DNA from: Daldinia sp. FL1419
Taxonomy: Eukaryota > Ascomycota > Sordariomycetes > Xylariales > Hypoxylaceae
Reading direction: 5' to 3'
DNA length: 64,000 nt
Assembly (NCBI GenBank): GCA_025201765.1
Contig: MU623349.1
Span: 124,001-188,000 of the forward strand
Under the pieces are notes generated by a model. That model saw nothing but the letters and a program-made list of their open reading frames with translations. It was not told the DNA's origin and ran no database searches. A program made the position numbers and the translations under genes. This document shows, one piece after another, positions 1 to 12,578 of this stretch; position 1 is the stretch's first letter, and each line of letters opens with the position of its first letter.

Positions 1-16
1 GCTCACTGTCTTACTC

Positions 17-1954
17 ATGATGAAGCGTTCATTATCGGCGGATATGAAAAGCAAGCTATCCGAAGCTGGATGGGATTTTGGACATAGTAGAGATCCTAAG
101 AGGATGTACGATTTAATCCGCAAGGTTGTTCGGAATGGACAAGATAGCGATAGCGATAGCGATGCTACATCCAAGCCCGCGTCACCTCTGGAATTAAATA
201 ATATCGTAGACGACCTTGCGAAGGAAATGGAGGTGATCGAACACGAAGATAGCGAGGAGGACTGGACTGCCGTCGAAGCGCCGCTCAAAGAGTTACCTCC
301 CGAATCAATCCAGGATCGCATTGTACGCGTATGGAACGATTTGCGGGATCTAACTGCTTATTATGATATTAATGGCTCCGCATCGCGAAATGCACGACTC
401 GAGGTATTCTATCGGGACGAACTTGCGGATCTCGAAAGGCAGCCCTTCGACTCCTACACGTCACAGGACGACAGGGTCGATCACCTACTACTCCGAAACT
501 ATATGCGGCGTGCGCGACGCACGCTTGAGCTTGACAAGGCTCGAGACGACAAGTTTACGGCTTTCATAGAACCATTTGCTACACCTATCATAACCTGGTG
601 CGAGCAACGTCGGAGCGTCGAACCAATTGATCCTAAGACTCTTGCCGATAGTATCAATGAAACGGAGAAAATTGTACTCCAGGCAAAGGATCACGTCAAT
701 CACAATGCCGGCAAGTACTCAAAAGCTACTGGGCATCGCGCCGCCCGTAGAGTTGCAAGTCTACGCAAGAAGCTTGCGGAGACGTATTCGTTCTATAAGG
801 ACTACGATCCCTTGTTTGACTGGTGGGTGACGGAACCTTATAAGCGCCTCGATGCGGCGCTCGGCAACATTGGAACTCTCCTACGCGAAGTTTTGGTAGG
901 CGTGAAACCGGGTGACGAGGAAACTATTGTTGGAGAGCCCATCGGACGCGACGGTCTCCTAAGTGATCTCGAAGCTGAAATGATTCCGTATACACCAGAG
1001 GAACTTTTACGCGTCGCGGAAAAGGAGTACGCATGGTGCGAAGCGGAGATGATCAAAGCATCACAAGAGCTTGGTTTCGAAACTAATTGGCGCGCTGCTC
1101 TCGAGCACGTCAAGAATTTGTACGAGCCCCCTGGGGCATACCCAGCTTTTATCCGATCGCTTATCAACGAAGGCGCGGCGTACGTCAAGAAACACGATCT
1201 TGTAACAGTCCCGCGTATCGCTGAGGAAGCCATCCGTATGACTATGATCGAACCGGAGCGACAGAAGGTATCACCGTTCTTCTTGGGTGGTCCGACGATG
1301 CAAATGTCCTACCCGACGCGAGACATGGCGCACGAAGCTAAGCTCATGTCGTTACGCGGTAATAACAGACACTTTGGACGAGCGACTGCTTTCCACGAGA
1401 TGATACCGGGCCACCACTTGCAGATCTTCATGGGGGAGCGACATCACCATTACCGTCGCGCCCTCTTCGACACGCCATTTTTCGTCGAGGGGTGGGCCCT
1501 TTATTGGGAGATGGTGCTTTGGGAGCGGGGTGATTTCTTCGTAAGTGCCGAGGACAAAGTCGGGTCGTTGTTCTGGCGCATGCACCGCTGCGCACGGATC
1601 CTGTTCTCCGTACGCTTCCATTTAGGCCAGTTGGACGCGCGACAATGTGTTGATCTTCTGGTCGACAAGGTAGGCCACGAGCGCGCGACAGCCGAAGGAG
1701 AGGTCCGACGTAGTCTCGGCGGCGACTATTCGCCTCTCTACCAGGCCGGTTATATGCTTGGGGCGTTGCAGCTTATGCGTCTACGAAAAGAGGCCTTGGG
1801 AGGCGGGCACGAGAAGATGCGCGAGAAAGAGTTCCACGATCGGGTCCTACGCGCCAACGTTATGCCTATTGAAATGCTTAGAGCGCTAGTTTTAGATAAG
1901 GAGCTTACGAAGGACTTTAAGTCAGAGTGGCGGTTTTACGAGGATAAGTTATGA
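17..1954 (+). CDS. DUF885 family metallopeptidase-like protein
   Basis: Single open frame of 645 aa. The central signature is a HEMIPGHH motif at residues 460-467 (HExxPGH, the zinc-site pattern of DUF885 proteins), followed about 30 residues later by FVEGWALYWE, the conserved EGWALY segment. Both are seen directly. DUF885 is a family of putative zinc peptidases, and fungal members are often labelled 'X-Pro dipeptidyl peptidase-like'; the substrate is unknown. There is no signal peptide, so a cytosolic protein is likely. The N-terminal 70 residues are acidic and Ser/Asp-rich (SDSDSD). The frame stays open upstream to the window edge, so ATG 17 is the first usable start but the gene could begin further left or have an earlier exon. 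Its 3' end converges with the DUF4185 gene on the minus strand. Confidence 0.85.
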   Translation: MMKRSLSADMKSKLSEAGWDFGHSRDPKRMYDLIRKVVRNGQDSDSDSDATSKPASPLELNNIVDDLAKEMEVIEHEDSEEDWTAVEAPLKELPPESIQDRIVRVWNDLRDLTAYYDINGSASRNARLEVFYRDELADLERQPFDSYTSQDDRVDHLLLRNYMRRARRTLELDKARDDKFTAFIEPFATPIITWCEQRRSVEPIDPKTLADSINETEKIVLQAKDHVNHNAGKYSKATGHRAARRVASLRKKLAETYSFYKDYDPLFDWWVTEPYKRLDAALGNIGTLLREVLVGVKPGDEETIVGEPIGRDGLLSDLEAEMIPYTPEELLRVAEKEYAWCEAEMIKASQELGFETNWRAALEHVKNLYEPPGAYPAFIRSLINEGAAYVKKHDLVTVPRIAEEAIRMTMIEPERQKVSPFFLGGPTMQMSYPTRDMAHEAKLMSLRGNNRHFGRATAFHEMIPGHHLQIFMGERHHHYRRALFDTPFFVEGWALYWEMVLWERGDFFVSAEDKVGSLFWRMHRCARILFSVRFHLGQLDARQCVDLLVDKVGHERATAEGEVRRSLGGDYSPLYQAGYMLGALQLMRLRKEALGGGHEKMREKEFHDRVLRANVMPIEMLRALVLDKELTKDFKSEWRFYEDKL

Positions 1955-2252
1955 GAAAGAATGTGAGGGTATAGGTAGGGTGCACGCCGGCGTGCTTGCT
2001 ATTTCGGCGTTATGTTAGTGTGACATTTCGCCTATGGGCCACGAAGCGTGCGCATACAAATTTGTTACGTTGTCTATTGTGTTGTTGAAGATGTCAACTT
2101 TGTATGATATATGATATTCCTATTTGTTGGAACGTCAAGTCAATCGCTCAAATAACATCCTACATACGCATTTTCCACCGCAGAATTGTCTCAGATATCG
2201 TGCCGTTATTTATATGCCCAAGACTATGACTTGTGTTTTAGATTTGAACATG

Positions 2253-3578
2253 CTATTTAGGAAATGTAACCTTTAGTACTTCGATATGGTTATTGTTAGT
2301 GTAGGAAATTGTCAAGGTCTGACCACTTGGGTCCAGATAGGGGTGCGCAACACCAGCGTACGTCAAGCCTCCGTCGATAGGGGTCGCCGTGTATACTTTA
2401 ACGTCTGGAGTCCATGGACCTTCGAGCGATGTTGCTGTGCGTAGAAGCACGTCAGAACCACCAGGACCTGTCATTCGAAGTCAGAAATCAGTAGTAACAA
2501 ACACCACAGGAATAGACACTAATAACCAGGGGAATACTCGGTATACTATGTACTTGACCTAGGATAAAAGAGGATAGGTACTCACTTAAATGCACAAAAA
2601 TATAACATTCATAAAACTCGCTCCAGACGATCTGTCCCTGACCAACCAACCACGCAACCGCCCTCTGTGCCCCAAACTCCGTCAAGGGCTGTCCAGTCTT
2701 CCAGCCGTCATCCGGGCCCCACCAATACTCGTACCGGTCCAAATCGTACGCATTAGCGGCTTTCACGCGCAATAGGTACACGTACTGCGCCTCGGTCGAG
2801 TCTGTAATGGAAGTCGGCGCCCCGCCCCACGCGTACACGTACTCGGATCGCGGGTCCCGGAACGCGGCTACGTCGCCGTAGCGAGGCGTGCTGGAAGATG
2901 GCCACCAGAATCCGGTGTCCCCGAAGCGTTGGGTTACGGTTGGCTCGCCGTTGATGAGTTCAACTTTGGCGATGCCGGCGCCTTTGAGGCCGGCGTCGTT
3001 GGCGTTCTATGGGCGGTTAGCTGGTCGCTTTGAAGTTTAAAAGGGTGCGGTTTGGTTCGTACAACTAGATAGAACACACCACCCGCTCCGTTGGCGGTTT
3101 CGAATAGACTAGTTCCACCAAAGCCGTATGTGTTTTCCTCACCCCAAGCCTCGTTGAAAGGGACAAACTGCAGTTGATGCCGGACCGGGGTGTCGTCGTT
3201 AAGATGCATATCCACCACGACAAGCGGGTCATCCGTCATTAATGATACGGCGTCCCTAACCAGACCGTGGAAACCATCGGGGTCACTGGCCGGATCCATC
3301 ACGCCGGGTGCGCACCACAACGTATCACCGAAGACGGCATACCATTTCCCCTGCAGTTCGCCCGTGAACCCCAGGTCTCGATGACTGCAGCTATTGTTCG
3401 GATTTTGTTGGCCGAGATACTGCGCATCAAATTTGGTAATCGGATTCGTCCCTACAGGCTGCGTAGGATCCGTCCCATCCTGCCGGCGCTGACCATGTAG
3501 GCCGCCCGGAATTACGCTTCCATCTACAAGCGCCAAACCCGCGGCGAGGGACGCGAAAAGGGATGTGTGGTACAACAT
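2253..3578 (-). CDS. Secreted DUF4185-type protein, three exons
   Basis: Exons read 3578-3063, 3006-2586 and 2467-2253; introns are 3062-3007 (GTACGA...CATAG, with GCTAAC upstream of the acceptor) and 2585-2468 (GTGAGT...ACAG). Spliced length is 383 aa. The first about 20 residues are a clear signal peptide, followed by a dibasic RR at 31-32 that could be a Kex2 site. The body has features I associate with fungal DUF4185 proteins: FGDTLWCAPGVMD, GDTGFWWPSS, WGPDDGW, and a C-terminal run with LRTATSLEGPW and YAGVAHPYLDP. These suggest a beta-propeller, glycosidase-like fold. A role on extracellular carbohydrate is inference. Joining the exons keeps phase at both junctions, which supports the model. 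Confidence 0.8.
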
Positions 3579-4494
3579 CGCGGTGGGATGTCGTAGAACA
3601 AAGTACGAAGTGTACGAGAAGGGAGAGGGTGGCCGATATTATACATTCTTACACGAGATGCATAGTGTGATCTTGAAGGATGAGGAATGGCCGACGGAGT
3701 GCTGTTCTACGAGCACAAGGATCCTGCGTGTCTCAAGCCCTAGATCTTCGAGAAATGTTTCTTGAAACGGTAGCTCCGTTTGCCATCCATGCTCGCCATC
3801 TTAGATCTTCCCACAAACTGCCATGGCTTAAACGTTACTATTCCCGATAACTAGGTACCTGTAGTTAACTAGTTTTAACTAAGATTAAACAGGACTTTCA
3901 ACACGTTACTTTGACCGTTGGTCGCTATGCAGCCTCATATCATTTCAGTTGATTTAGTTATGTGACCAAGCCTCGACATTGGATGTTATAGAGATTCATC
4001 GTCGTTCGAAAAATAGCACTTCTTTTTGAGATTTATTCAAGGATAAGATTATATCATAAATCACGTCATTCCGAATACTTTAAGAAATGATGCTAGTACA
4101 TTAGTCCAAGTGTGTCTGATTCGTCGTATCCAGTCTTTAAAAAAACCCTGAATACTATTACGGGAATAACCCAAAGCTTATTGTCGATTCAATCGACGTC
4201 GATTTTAACTGCCTAACTAGCTTTAGAAGGGTTTATTTAGAATAGGTACGTGACCCACCATCTAGGCGTGTATTAAATGCCGATTGGAAGTACCTGCTTC
4301 TAACGGCTAGCTAACCGGGTTTAATAGGTACTAATAAGTACTCCTATACCGGTCTTGAGTAGGTACCTATGTTCCTTATCGTATCGCACCACAAAACAAA
4401 TAGGCTTCTTAGATTCGCAACAAGATAGGAGTAATATTTATTTATACTAGCTATATCTCGATAAGCTATAGGCAACGTTAAGAAATTGTGGGAA
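3579..4494. other. Intergenic region between divergent genes
   Basis: Shared upstream region of the DUF4185 gene (minus) and the asparaginase gene (plus). A+T-rich and without a convincing open frame. It contains the recurring short motif CTAGGTACCT at 3851-3860 and TAGGTACCTA near 4362. No TATA box or other regulatory site stands out. Confidence 0.5.
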
Positions 4495-6013
4495 ATGGAG
4501 TATAAGCAACAACCTGAGCGGAACGAGACAAAGGTCAAACCACGTCTGATTATCCACGGCGGTGCCGGGAATATCACGCCCGAGAAGCTCGGACCGGAGA
4601 AGTATAGACAGTATAGAGATACGCTTTTAACAATTGTAAGAGCACTTGTATATTTTTCAAGAATAATAACTAAGCCATTTCCATTAGGTCTCCAAAGCAG
4701 ATGCCTTCATCCGCACTCCCATTTCGTCGGGTATAAAGGACCATCACACTTCATCCGAGGTCAAGCATCCTTCAGCCCTCGACATCGCCACATACGCCGT
4801 AACGCTGCTTGAGAATCACCCGCTATTCAACTCCGGCCACGGTGCTGTATTCACACGCGATGGAATCAACGAACTGGAAGCCTCGGTCATGGTGTCACGA
4901 GGTTATGATAAACGTGGCGTCGGTGTGACTGGTCTCCGTAGAGTAAAGAACCCGATATTACTAGCAAAGGCGATGCTAGAACACGGCGACGAGGACCTGA
5001 GGGGAAAAGCCAAGTCGGGATTTTCGCACCCCGATGTGCTAATAGAATCCGATAGCTCGGAGACTACCGGTCTTGATGTACCGTCGGCGCAAGGCCACAC
5101 GCTTATTCATGGAGAGACGGCCGAGACCTTGGCGAAGATATACGGGCTTGAGTTCGTCGATCCGAAATACTTCTTTACTCAGAACCGGTGGGATGAGCAT
5201 ATGCGAGGGCTGGAAGATGAGAAAGCGGGGAGGGGCCTGGCGACTTGGAGCGCTGAGAAATATATACCTCAAGGTACATGCGGTGCCGTTGCCTTAGATG
5301 CGGACGGCGTTTTGTGTGTGGCTACTAGTACGGGAGGTTTGACGAATAAACTCACTGGGCGTATTGGTGATACGCCTGTTGTGGGCGCTGGCTTTTGGGC
5401 AGAGGAATGGGCCGAGTCGAACGCTTCGCAAGGCACAAGAGAATATTTCGGCTTGCCTGGTCCGGTCGTAGATCTGTCAGCTAGTTTACGAAAGCTACTT
5501 GCTGATTGTCTACCGACCCCCTTCGTGTATTCCCCCGTCGCTCAAGAGGTTTCGCATCGTGGTTACAACTACGAACATTTAAAAACCACACGATCTATCG
5601 CCTTATCAGGTACCGGAAATGGTGATGCTTTCTTACGAGTAGCCGCTACCAGAACAGTCGGTTCGATCGCGCGATGGGCTGGGGTTCCGGCAGCCAATGC
5701 TTTGCGCCGTGTTGCCGGAAGGGGTGGGGAGTTAGAGAAGAGTGCCGGGGATCGTTGGGGTGAAACTGGAGAAGGAGAGGGTGGCATGATAGGTATAGAG
5801 AGCATAGTATCGCGTGATGAGTCGGGTCGAGTGGTTAGCACCTCTGCTAATATACTACAAGACCATAATTGTGGGGGGATGTTTCGAGCCTGGATTGATG
5901 ATGACGGGAAAGCCGTAATGAGGATATTCCACCCTTATAGGGATGACAACAGGACCATGATGGTAGACGACGAGCCCGAGGATATTTGGCGCTGGGGTGC
6001 TGAGAAAGTATGA
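4495..6013 (+). CDS. Isoaspartyl peptidase / L-asparaginase (Ntn hydrolase)
   Basis: Exon 1 is 4495-4635 and exon 2 is 4688-6013; the 52-nt intron runs GTAAGA to ATTAG with an ACTAAG branch-like site. The product is 488 aa. The N-terminus has LIIHGGAGNI, the hallmark of plant-type asparaginases. The autocatalytic nucleophile is Thr244 in the sequence GTCGAVALD, followed by STGGLTNKLTGRIGDTP, the glycine-rich substrate loop. The family precursor cleaves itself just before the Thr to give alpha and beta chains, then hydrolyses asparagine or isoaspartyl dipeptides. LSGTGNGDAFLR in the beta chain is also typical. I chose ATG 4495; upstream in-frame codons contain only a TTG. A Gly/Glu-rich insertion follows residue about 370. 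Probably cytosolic: no signal peptide is visible. Confidence 0.9.
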
Positions 6014-6374
6014 TATAGATTTGCTAGACTGTTTAGACTGGTTAGCCATAGATAACACAAGATCCAACATAGGCAAGTCGGGGGCGGTTCAGGAGTAGTT
6101 GTATTCGTCAGCATTAGATAGTGTATTCGGATGCGGGTGGCCACTGATCAGGCACACGGCTTATGGAAGTCTATCAACAGCCAGTCCAGCCTCAGCGTAG
6201 CGGCAATATCCTTTTTATTTTACATGTTATTCGTCGCCCGACCATCCGTATTGGATATGCAAAGACCGCCTAAACCCCGTATAAAATACACGAAACCGAT
6301 TGATATATCGGAAATGAGCAGAGTGGGAATATGTTTCTCTTTTTTTTTCTCGTCGCATTCGTTTATAGAAGGAT

Positions 6375-7092
6375 CTATGCAAAAGCCTTTTCTGCGTCCG
6401 GCGGTGGCGGCGGCACCTAGAGAAGCGTTAGCTTCTTCTTCCAATTTGGGAGGGCTGAATTCTCGTAATAAAACATACCTCTAATTTCGTCGAGCCTGCA
6501 AGCATTCGCTGGAACCCTATACCGACACCCTCGATCACGGCAAGGAGTACGGCGCAACCGATAGCGCCGTTTCGCGCCGCTTTATATCCTCCTCGGACAG
6601 CTAGAGCACCACCTGTGAAGAAACCAGCAACTGGTGATACGGTTAGTACATAGTTTGGGCCGAACCTCGAGATGCAGAGCCAACTCACTGATAGCATTGT
6701 AAGGATCCTCCTTCTTCCGTATTCCCTTAACTGCGCAGTCGAATGTCGAGAATAGACCACCCCATACACCTATTCCTCAAGTAAGCTTCAACGATCTTGT
6801 CGGTAACCTCCAGTGTTCATGGCCTACCGAAATTGCCACCTAATACCGGTGCTCTGGCCTTAATAGCTGTGATCGCTCCTATCCTCCTCTCGCCCAGAGG
6901 ACTGTTTCGGAAACCCTTGATACCGTGCCATATAGTTCCACCGATTGCCTAATGGATGACCAGTGTTAGCTCACATGTTTAAGCTTAGCCGTGATTGCAG
7001 GCGTGATAAAATAAGTAACATACGCCCATGGCAAATGCACCTCCGAAGTCGTTTAAAATGACCCACGGGCAAGGGTCTCTTGTGTGATCCAT
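6375..7092 (-). CDS. tim17: Mitochondrial import inner membrane translocase subunit Tim17
   Basis: Five exons rebuilt on the minus strand: 7092-7024, 6948-6828, 6769-6689, 6630-6479 and 6416-6375, giving 154 aa. The product begins [20 protein letters not shown] and includes [49 protein letters not shown], then [15 protein letters not shown], which are signature segments of Tim17. It ends with a proline-rich [13 protein letters not shown] tail. Tim17 is a core subunit of the TIM23 complex that carries presequence proteins across or into the inner membrane; four transmembrane helices are expected. All four junctions keep phase and use GT...AG sites (GTATGT, GTAGGC, GTGAGT, GTATGT); the last intron has GCTAAC before CTCTAG. 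The longest open frame here covers only exons 3-4, so a naive call would miss both ends. It converges with the asparaginase gene. Confidence 0.95.
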
Positions 7093-9511
7093 CTCGAGTC
7101 TATCGTATAGTGGCGGGAAATTCTAGGATGTTGAAGTGGAACGGCTGGAATTCTACCGATTGTGGTCACGAACGGTATTACACACGACTCCGGTGGTTAT
7201 TTCTCGATAGATGCTAAGGGGTTGGCTACGTCGACGTTTGTATTTGTTGGGGTGACCGAATTTTGCGCAAAGTGCCTCGTGAACTTGCAAATGATTCTTT
7301 AAATTTTAATGTAGAATGACCTCGATACAGAAAATTGTTAATTCACCCCACGCACAGGCCACTTAGGAGGCTGAGATAAGTCTTCTTCCGATAAGCGATA
7401 CACGATAAGCGATAACGCGACAGCCGCCTTGCCGCCTTGCCGCCATGGCCCTTGTCCCTGGAAATTCTCCTATAACTAAGGTTGATTTCTTAGCGCAAGC
7501 CTTAGTACACGGCTTCAGCTCTCACGTAACTACCTATTTCTAGCTTTCATAATATAGTACATCTAAGCCCTGAAATAGGATAAGATTATCAAGTAACTCG
7601 TTCAGTATATCAGGCCCAATCATTACAGTTCAAAGCCACAATATTGATCTATATCTAACTACCTATTAAAGACGAATTGTTAATAGCCTAGGTAGGTAAG
7701 CATGTTGAATATTGAAGCTCATCGCATTCGTGCCGATACCGGAGCTGGATAATCAAATTCGAGTTTCGTACAAGTGCATGAAGTGGATAACGCATCTATA
7801 AACGTCAATAGTCGCATGGTTCCAAAAATGGAATACATGGATGAAGATACCTAATATGAGAATCCCCCAACCTTAATTGGAAAACCGCGCATTATTATGA
7901 CTCGATTCGTACTCGTTGGCCTTTCCCGGGGTATCTGCCCGAACTTTTCTTACCGACCTGACGGTTGACCGATAAGATATTTTAACCAGAAGTATTGCTA
8001 TAAATCGGAATATGACGTGTAACCCACGCTAAAACACACCATTTCCCTTATAATACAACTCGGGGCTTCCTTGGAAATCTGCAGTGTAGCAAACATTAAA
8101 CAGGTACGCATATAATTGTATGTTTCGTTTGTGCAAGTTTATACACGCAACCGCATAAGTACCTAGGTACCTATATACCATCTAAGACTTATGGGACATA
8201 TCTTGTCTCGATAATCTGTCTGTAAATGCCCAGATTTATTATCAATCACATACAATACACACAATACAATACAACCTTCGAGAGTTAAAATAGCCGTTTC
8301 AGCTACGCTTATGAGATAACGGAACACGAGATTAAAGTCCACTTTATCACATCTCACGTATTGAAGACTGTATATCGCGTCATAGGCGCCATAGCCGGAC
8401 AATCCTGTCTGACCGATGTGTCTCTTTTCTTAGTCTTAGCCACCAGCTTTTTTATGCAAACTGGCCAATCGATCTTCCGAAACACCATATGAAGAAAATT
8501 CCGCTCACCGTAATTCGGGTGTCGGAAACGTGCTGGTCTGAATACTTTAAAAGGCTTGAGTCTGCTCTTCCTGCTTGCCATCGAACGTATCCCTCTTATG
8601 CACTCCTTACTTTCCTGAGTCAACACCTTACTTACAGCCGACGACCAAGCACCTTTGAGCCATGGCTGTAGGTCTTGGCGAAAGGACCGGCGCGTGCCAA
8701 CGCTGCCAAGAGATCGAAGATGAAGAGACAGAAAAGAAAAACAATAGCCAGGCTCTTAAAAAACTTTACACCAACGGCATCGAATCCGTAGCTTGTAAGT
8801 TTGACCTAGTTCATCACGACTTCGTGCCAAGTCAATTTTCTATTGTTGGTAGAGATTATGGTATATTGTAGGGTAAAATAACCCTTCAATGATATTCTCT
8901 AGCCGATATAATGCGTTTGAATTTTATCCAATTCACTCGCACTCCATTTTGGCAATTATAATTGTCGTGGCTCGTGGAACGAACAAGGTCCTACATCCCA
9001 CTGCATTTTCTAACTTTCCAATCTGAGGCGAGATTGAAGGAGATTGACCAATGACGCTAGCTTTGGGCGGAAACGGTTACATATCGGGCAAGCTGCCGGG
9101 GTATCAACGCTACCAAAGTTGTTTAAAGAGTTCAACTTGGTGCTAAAACACTAAAACCCCAGAGTATTAGCCCCACCCTAAATTTACTTGGGTTGGCTAT
9201 GAATCTGGGGCGGACATACCTGAAATTGTTCGAAATCCCCTGAATCGCGTCGTTATAGACGCTAACGTCTAGAAGCTCTCCACATTCAATTATCTTTCTG
9301 TCAGTCACGCCACACGTCATTTTTCAATTCCCATACAATTCCCTACGAGCTGAATTCCAGAGTCAATTTTCCTTGCCCTTTATCCATTGCAATTTCTATT
9401 TATTTAGATCTTTTCGAGGAACAGGAATAATATTATCCTTATTTCATGAACCTTCTTTACGATACCTCTATGTTTTTACAACGGTGCCTAGTTAATCAGT
9501 AAATAGCAGTC
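7093..9511. other. Long intergenic region, no gene recognised
   Basis: About 2.4 kb upstream of both Tim17 (minus) and the Dug2-type gene (plus). The open frames present (for example 8163-8402, 8354-8626 and 8662-8871) are short, have no recognisable domain and lack coherent splice partners. It carries a CCTAGGTACCTA motif near 8160-8172. It may hold two promoters and non-coding transcripts, but I see nothing definite. Confidence 0.5.
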
Positions 9512-12212
9512 ATGCCGTCTACAACCGCGACTTCGGCTCCGTCTCCCATTCTCGAAATTCCTCCTCACACGACGCCTCAATTGCACCATAATCTGAAGCA
9601 CGATAGTTCTGTACTTGCGCTCGCCGTCGGTAATGATAGTATTTATGCAGGAACCCAGAATGGCGAAATTGTCGTGTGGCTTCTGGGTACATTCCAGAAA
9701 ACCCACCATGTGCAAGCTCATAAGCGCAGTGTTATGTGCTTGTTCCTGTCCGACGATGGCTCTCTCCTTTTTTCCAGCGCCAGTGATCCGGTTGTAAACG
9801 TGTGGTGTCCTCGAACCATGACACGCCTTTACGAAATATACAGTATCAATGATTCCTTCGGCGATATCTTTTCCGTTTCCTACTCCTCTCAGCACGAAAC
9901 CGTCTACTATGGTGCCCAAAATACCTCCATCCAATGGGTCGGTCTTAAAGACCCCGATAGGCGTGTTCCGCACGACTCTCCAAACCATCCCGACCGAAGG
10001 AACCACCGATTCTTTGATTCCCGAGCCGTTGGTGGGACGAGTACGCCCCGACCTACCGACGAACGCTACGACCTAATGCCTCGGTCTCAAACTATACTCG
10101 AGACTAACAAACGAGCAAACAAAATGTTTGCGCATTATGGCTATGTCTATTGTATGCTTATGACAAAGGGCGCAACCACTTATACGGAACCGGACGAGGA
10201 GGTTTTGATATCGGGTGGTGGAGATGGCACGGTGAAGGTCTGGAAGCTTGGCGGGCACGAAATTGGCCCGGATGGATATGAGAACGGTATCGAGGAGATC
10301 ATGGTGCTAGGCGAACAAGATGCTATGTCTGTTATGTCTCTTGCTGTCGATGGGTCGTTCTTATACAGCGGAAAGCTAGACGGCATCATTGAGTTGTGGG
10401 ACCTGGACACGAAGCAAAAGCTAAGAGCCATCAAAGCCCACAAAGGCGATGTTATGGCCATTAAGATGGGATGGGGTTATTTGTGGAGCGCAAGTCGCGC
10501 TGGGACGGCATGCGTAAGTAAATTGGATCATCGTACTAGAACTACCTCTAACACTCGAGTAGAAGCATAATACTGTCCACTACGGAGAGTATCAACGTGA
10601 TTCGTCGCAGAACGTCAACCAGAAGTACCAATGCTTGACCCAGTGGAAGGCTCACGACGGTAAAGTGTTGTCTTCTGCCATCACAACGCACGATGGAAAA
10701 CACATATACATCACAGGCGCCAACGACAATACTGTCGCGATATGGATGCTCAAAAACGAAGCGACCGCCGAACAGCCATCGCCTGAAGAGCATGAAGATA
10801 TGATGATAACTTCCTTGCGAGAGTTTGTGTCATTCAAAACAGTATCTTCCAGACCCGAGTATGCCGAGGATTGCCGTCGGGGTGCCAGCTTTCTCCGCAC
10901 ATTGTTCAAGAAACTTGGCGGTGATGTTGACATGTTAAGCGATGAAGATACGTTCCATCACCCTGTAGTGCTTGCTAAGTTTAGCGGAAAACTTGAGCCA
11001 GCTGAGAAGAGAAAGAAGATCCTGTTTTATGGACACTACGACGTTGTGGCGGCGGAGACCAAAAATGGAAAATGGGACAACGATCCATTTCAGCTTACTG
11101 GTACTAATGGATATCTTTATGGCCGTGGAGTCAGCGACAACAAAGGCCCCATTATGGCTGCCCTCTATGCTGTGACGGACCTCATGCAGGCAAAATCGTT
11201 AGACTCCGACGTGGTTTTCTTGATCGAAGGGCAAGAAGAATCTGGGTCTCGCGGTTTCAAGGAAACTGTGCGTAAATACAAGGATCGCATCGGCAATATC
11301 GATTACATCCTTCTCGCTAACAGCTATTGGCTGAACGACGATACGCCATGCCTTACATATGGCTTACGGGGCGTTATGCATGCGACCGTCTGCGTTGAGT
11401 CGAGAGGCCCTGATCTACACTCCGGCGTCGATGGTTCATATATGGTAAATGAACCATTATCCGATCTCATGATGTTGCTCTCGAAGCTCAAAGGCCCGCG
11501 AAACCATATCATGTTACCTGGCTTCTACGACGGCATACTCCCCCTAACGGCCGAGGAAGAAGCTCGGTATGATGATATTTTATCAGTTCTCACGGAGCAA
11601 GGTCAGGATAATGTTTCAGCAGATGCACTTAAGGCCAGTCTTATGGCGCGTTGGCGTGAGCCAAATCTTACACACCATAAAGTCAAGGTCTCGGGCCCTG
11701 ATGGCAGCCTAATCAGTAGCCACGCAAACGCTAAGATCAGTGTTCGACTCGTTCCTGGACAAGAGGTAGAAGAAGTTACTAGCTCTTTAACTTCTTTCTT
11801 AGAGGAAGAGTTTAATAATCTGGGGTCTGATAACAAGCTAAGTATTCAAATCGATAACCAAGCCGAACCCTGGCTGGGCGACCCCAACAATTATATCTTC
11901 CAGACTCTTGAGGAGGCCCTCATGCAAGCATGGGCACCTTTGTTTGACAATGACAGCAACGGTGTTAGTAATGGGACCGGTGCGAATGGAAAGAGTACCA
12001 ACGGCAAGCCCAAACTTCGCAAGCCTCTCTACATTAGAGAAGGCGGCTCGATCCCAGCCATAAGGTTCCTAGAGAAAGAGTTCAATGCCCCAGCTGCTCA
12101 TTTGCCATGCGGACAATCCTCTGACTCGGCTCATCTGGATAACGAGAGGCTACGAGTGATTAACTTATTGAAGAGCCGCGAGATCTTCAGTTACGTATTT
12201 AAGAAGCTATAA
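9512..12212 (+). CDS. DUG2: Dug2-type WD40 plus M20 peptidase, glutathione degradation
   Basis: Exon 1 is 9512-10513 and exon 2 is 10563-12212; the 49-nt intron runs GTAAGT...CTAACACTCGAGTAG. The product is 883 aa, close to yeast Dug2 (about 880). The N-terminal half has WD40 blades (for example LISGGGDGTVKVWKL, LYSGKLDGIIELWDL, ITGANDNTVAIW). The C-terminal half is an M20 metallopeptidase domain: GHYDVV with H492, SDNKG with D526, EGQEESGS with E559/E560, and a late SDSAHLDNERL. In yeast, Dug2 pairs with the amidotransferase-like Dug3 to cleave glutathione in the cytosol independently of gamma-glutamyl transpeptidase. Metal-binding residues appear intact here. The start ATG follows an A-rich leader; the WD40 and M20 halves are joined in frame across the intron. 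Confidence 0.92.
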
Positions 12213-12578
12213 AGCATGTGAATGTCGGGGGGAAAAGACTAAGGGGCGCTATGGAGTTGAGGAAAAATATGCCTCTATTAGTTTTCTCATAATAACGTAA
12301 TTGTAGACTAGAAAGCGACACTGCAGCAGGGCGTTTATGGCACTCTATAGATTATAGAAATACGAATACCCTTTGACAGAGATTATTCTTGGAAGTCTCA
12401 AGATGTAGCGCCCTCTGCTTTTACGCATACGCCTCAGCACCATCTCGTCTCATCCCTCTGTCACTTACGGAATCATGTTTGAGTAATTTTCGTCTCACCA
12501 CATATCTCCCAAATGCAAACGTTTAACCCCAAAGTTCTAATATTATCTTATTTAACCGATTTAGAGAGCATTCTTCAT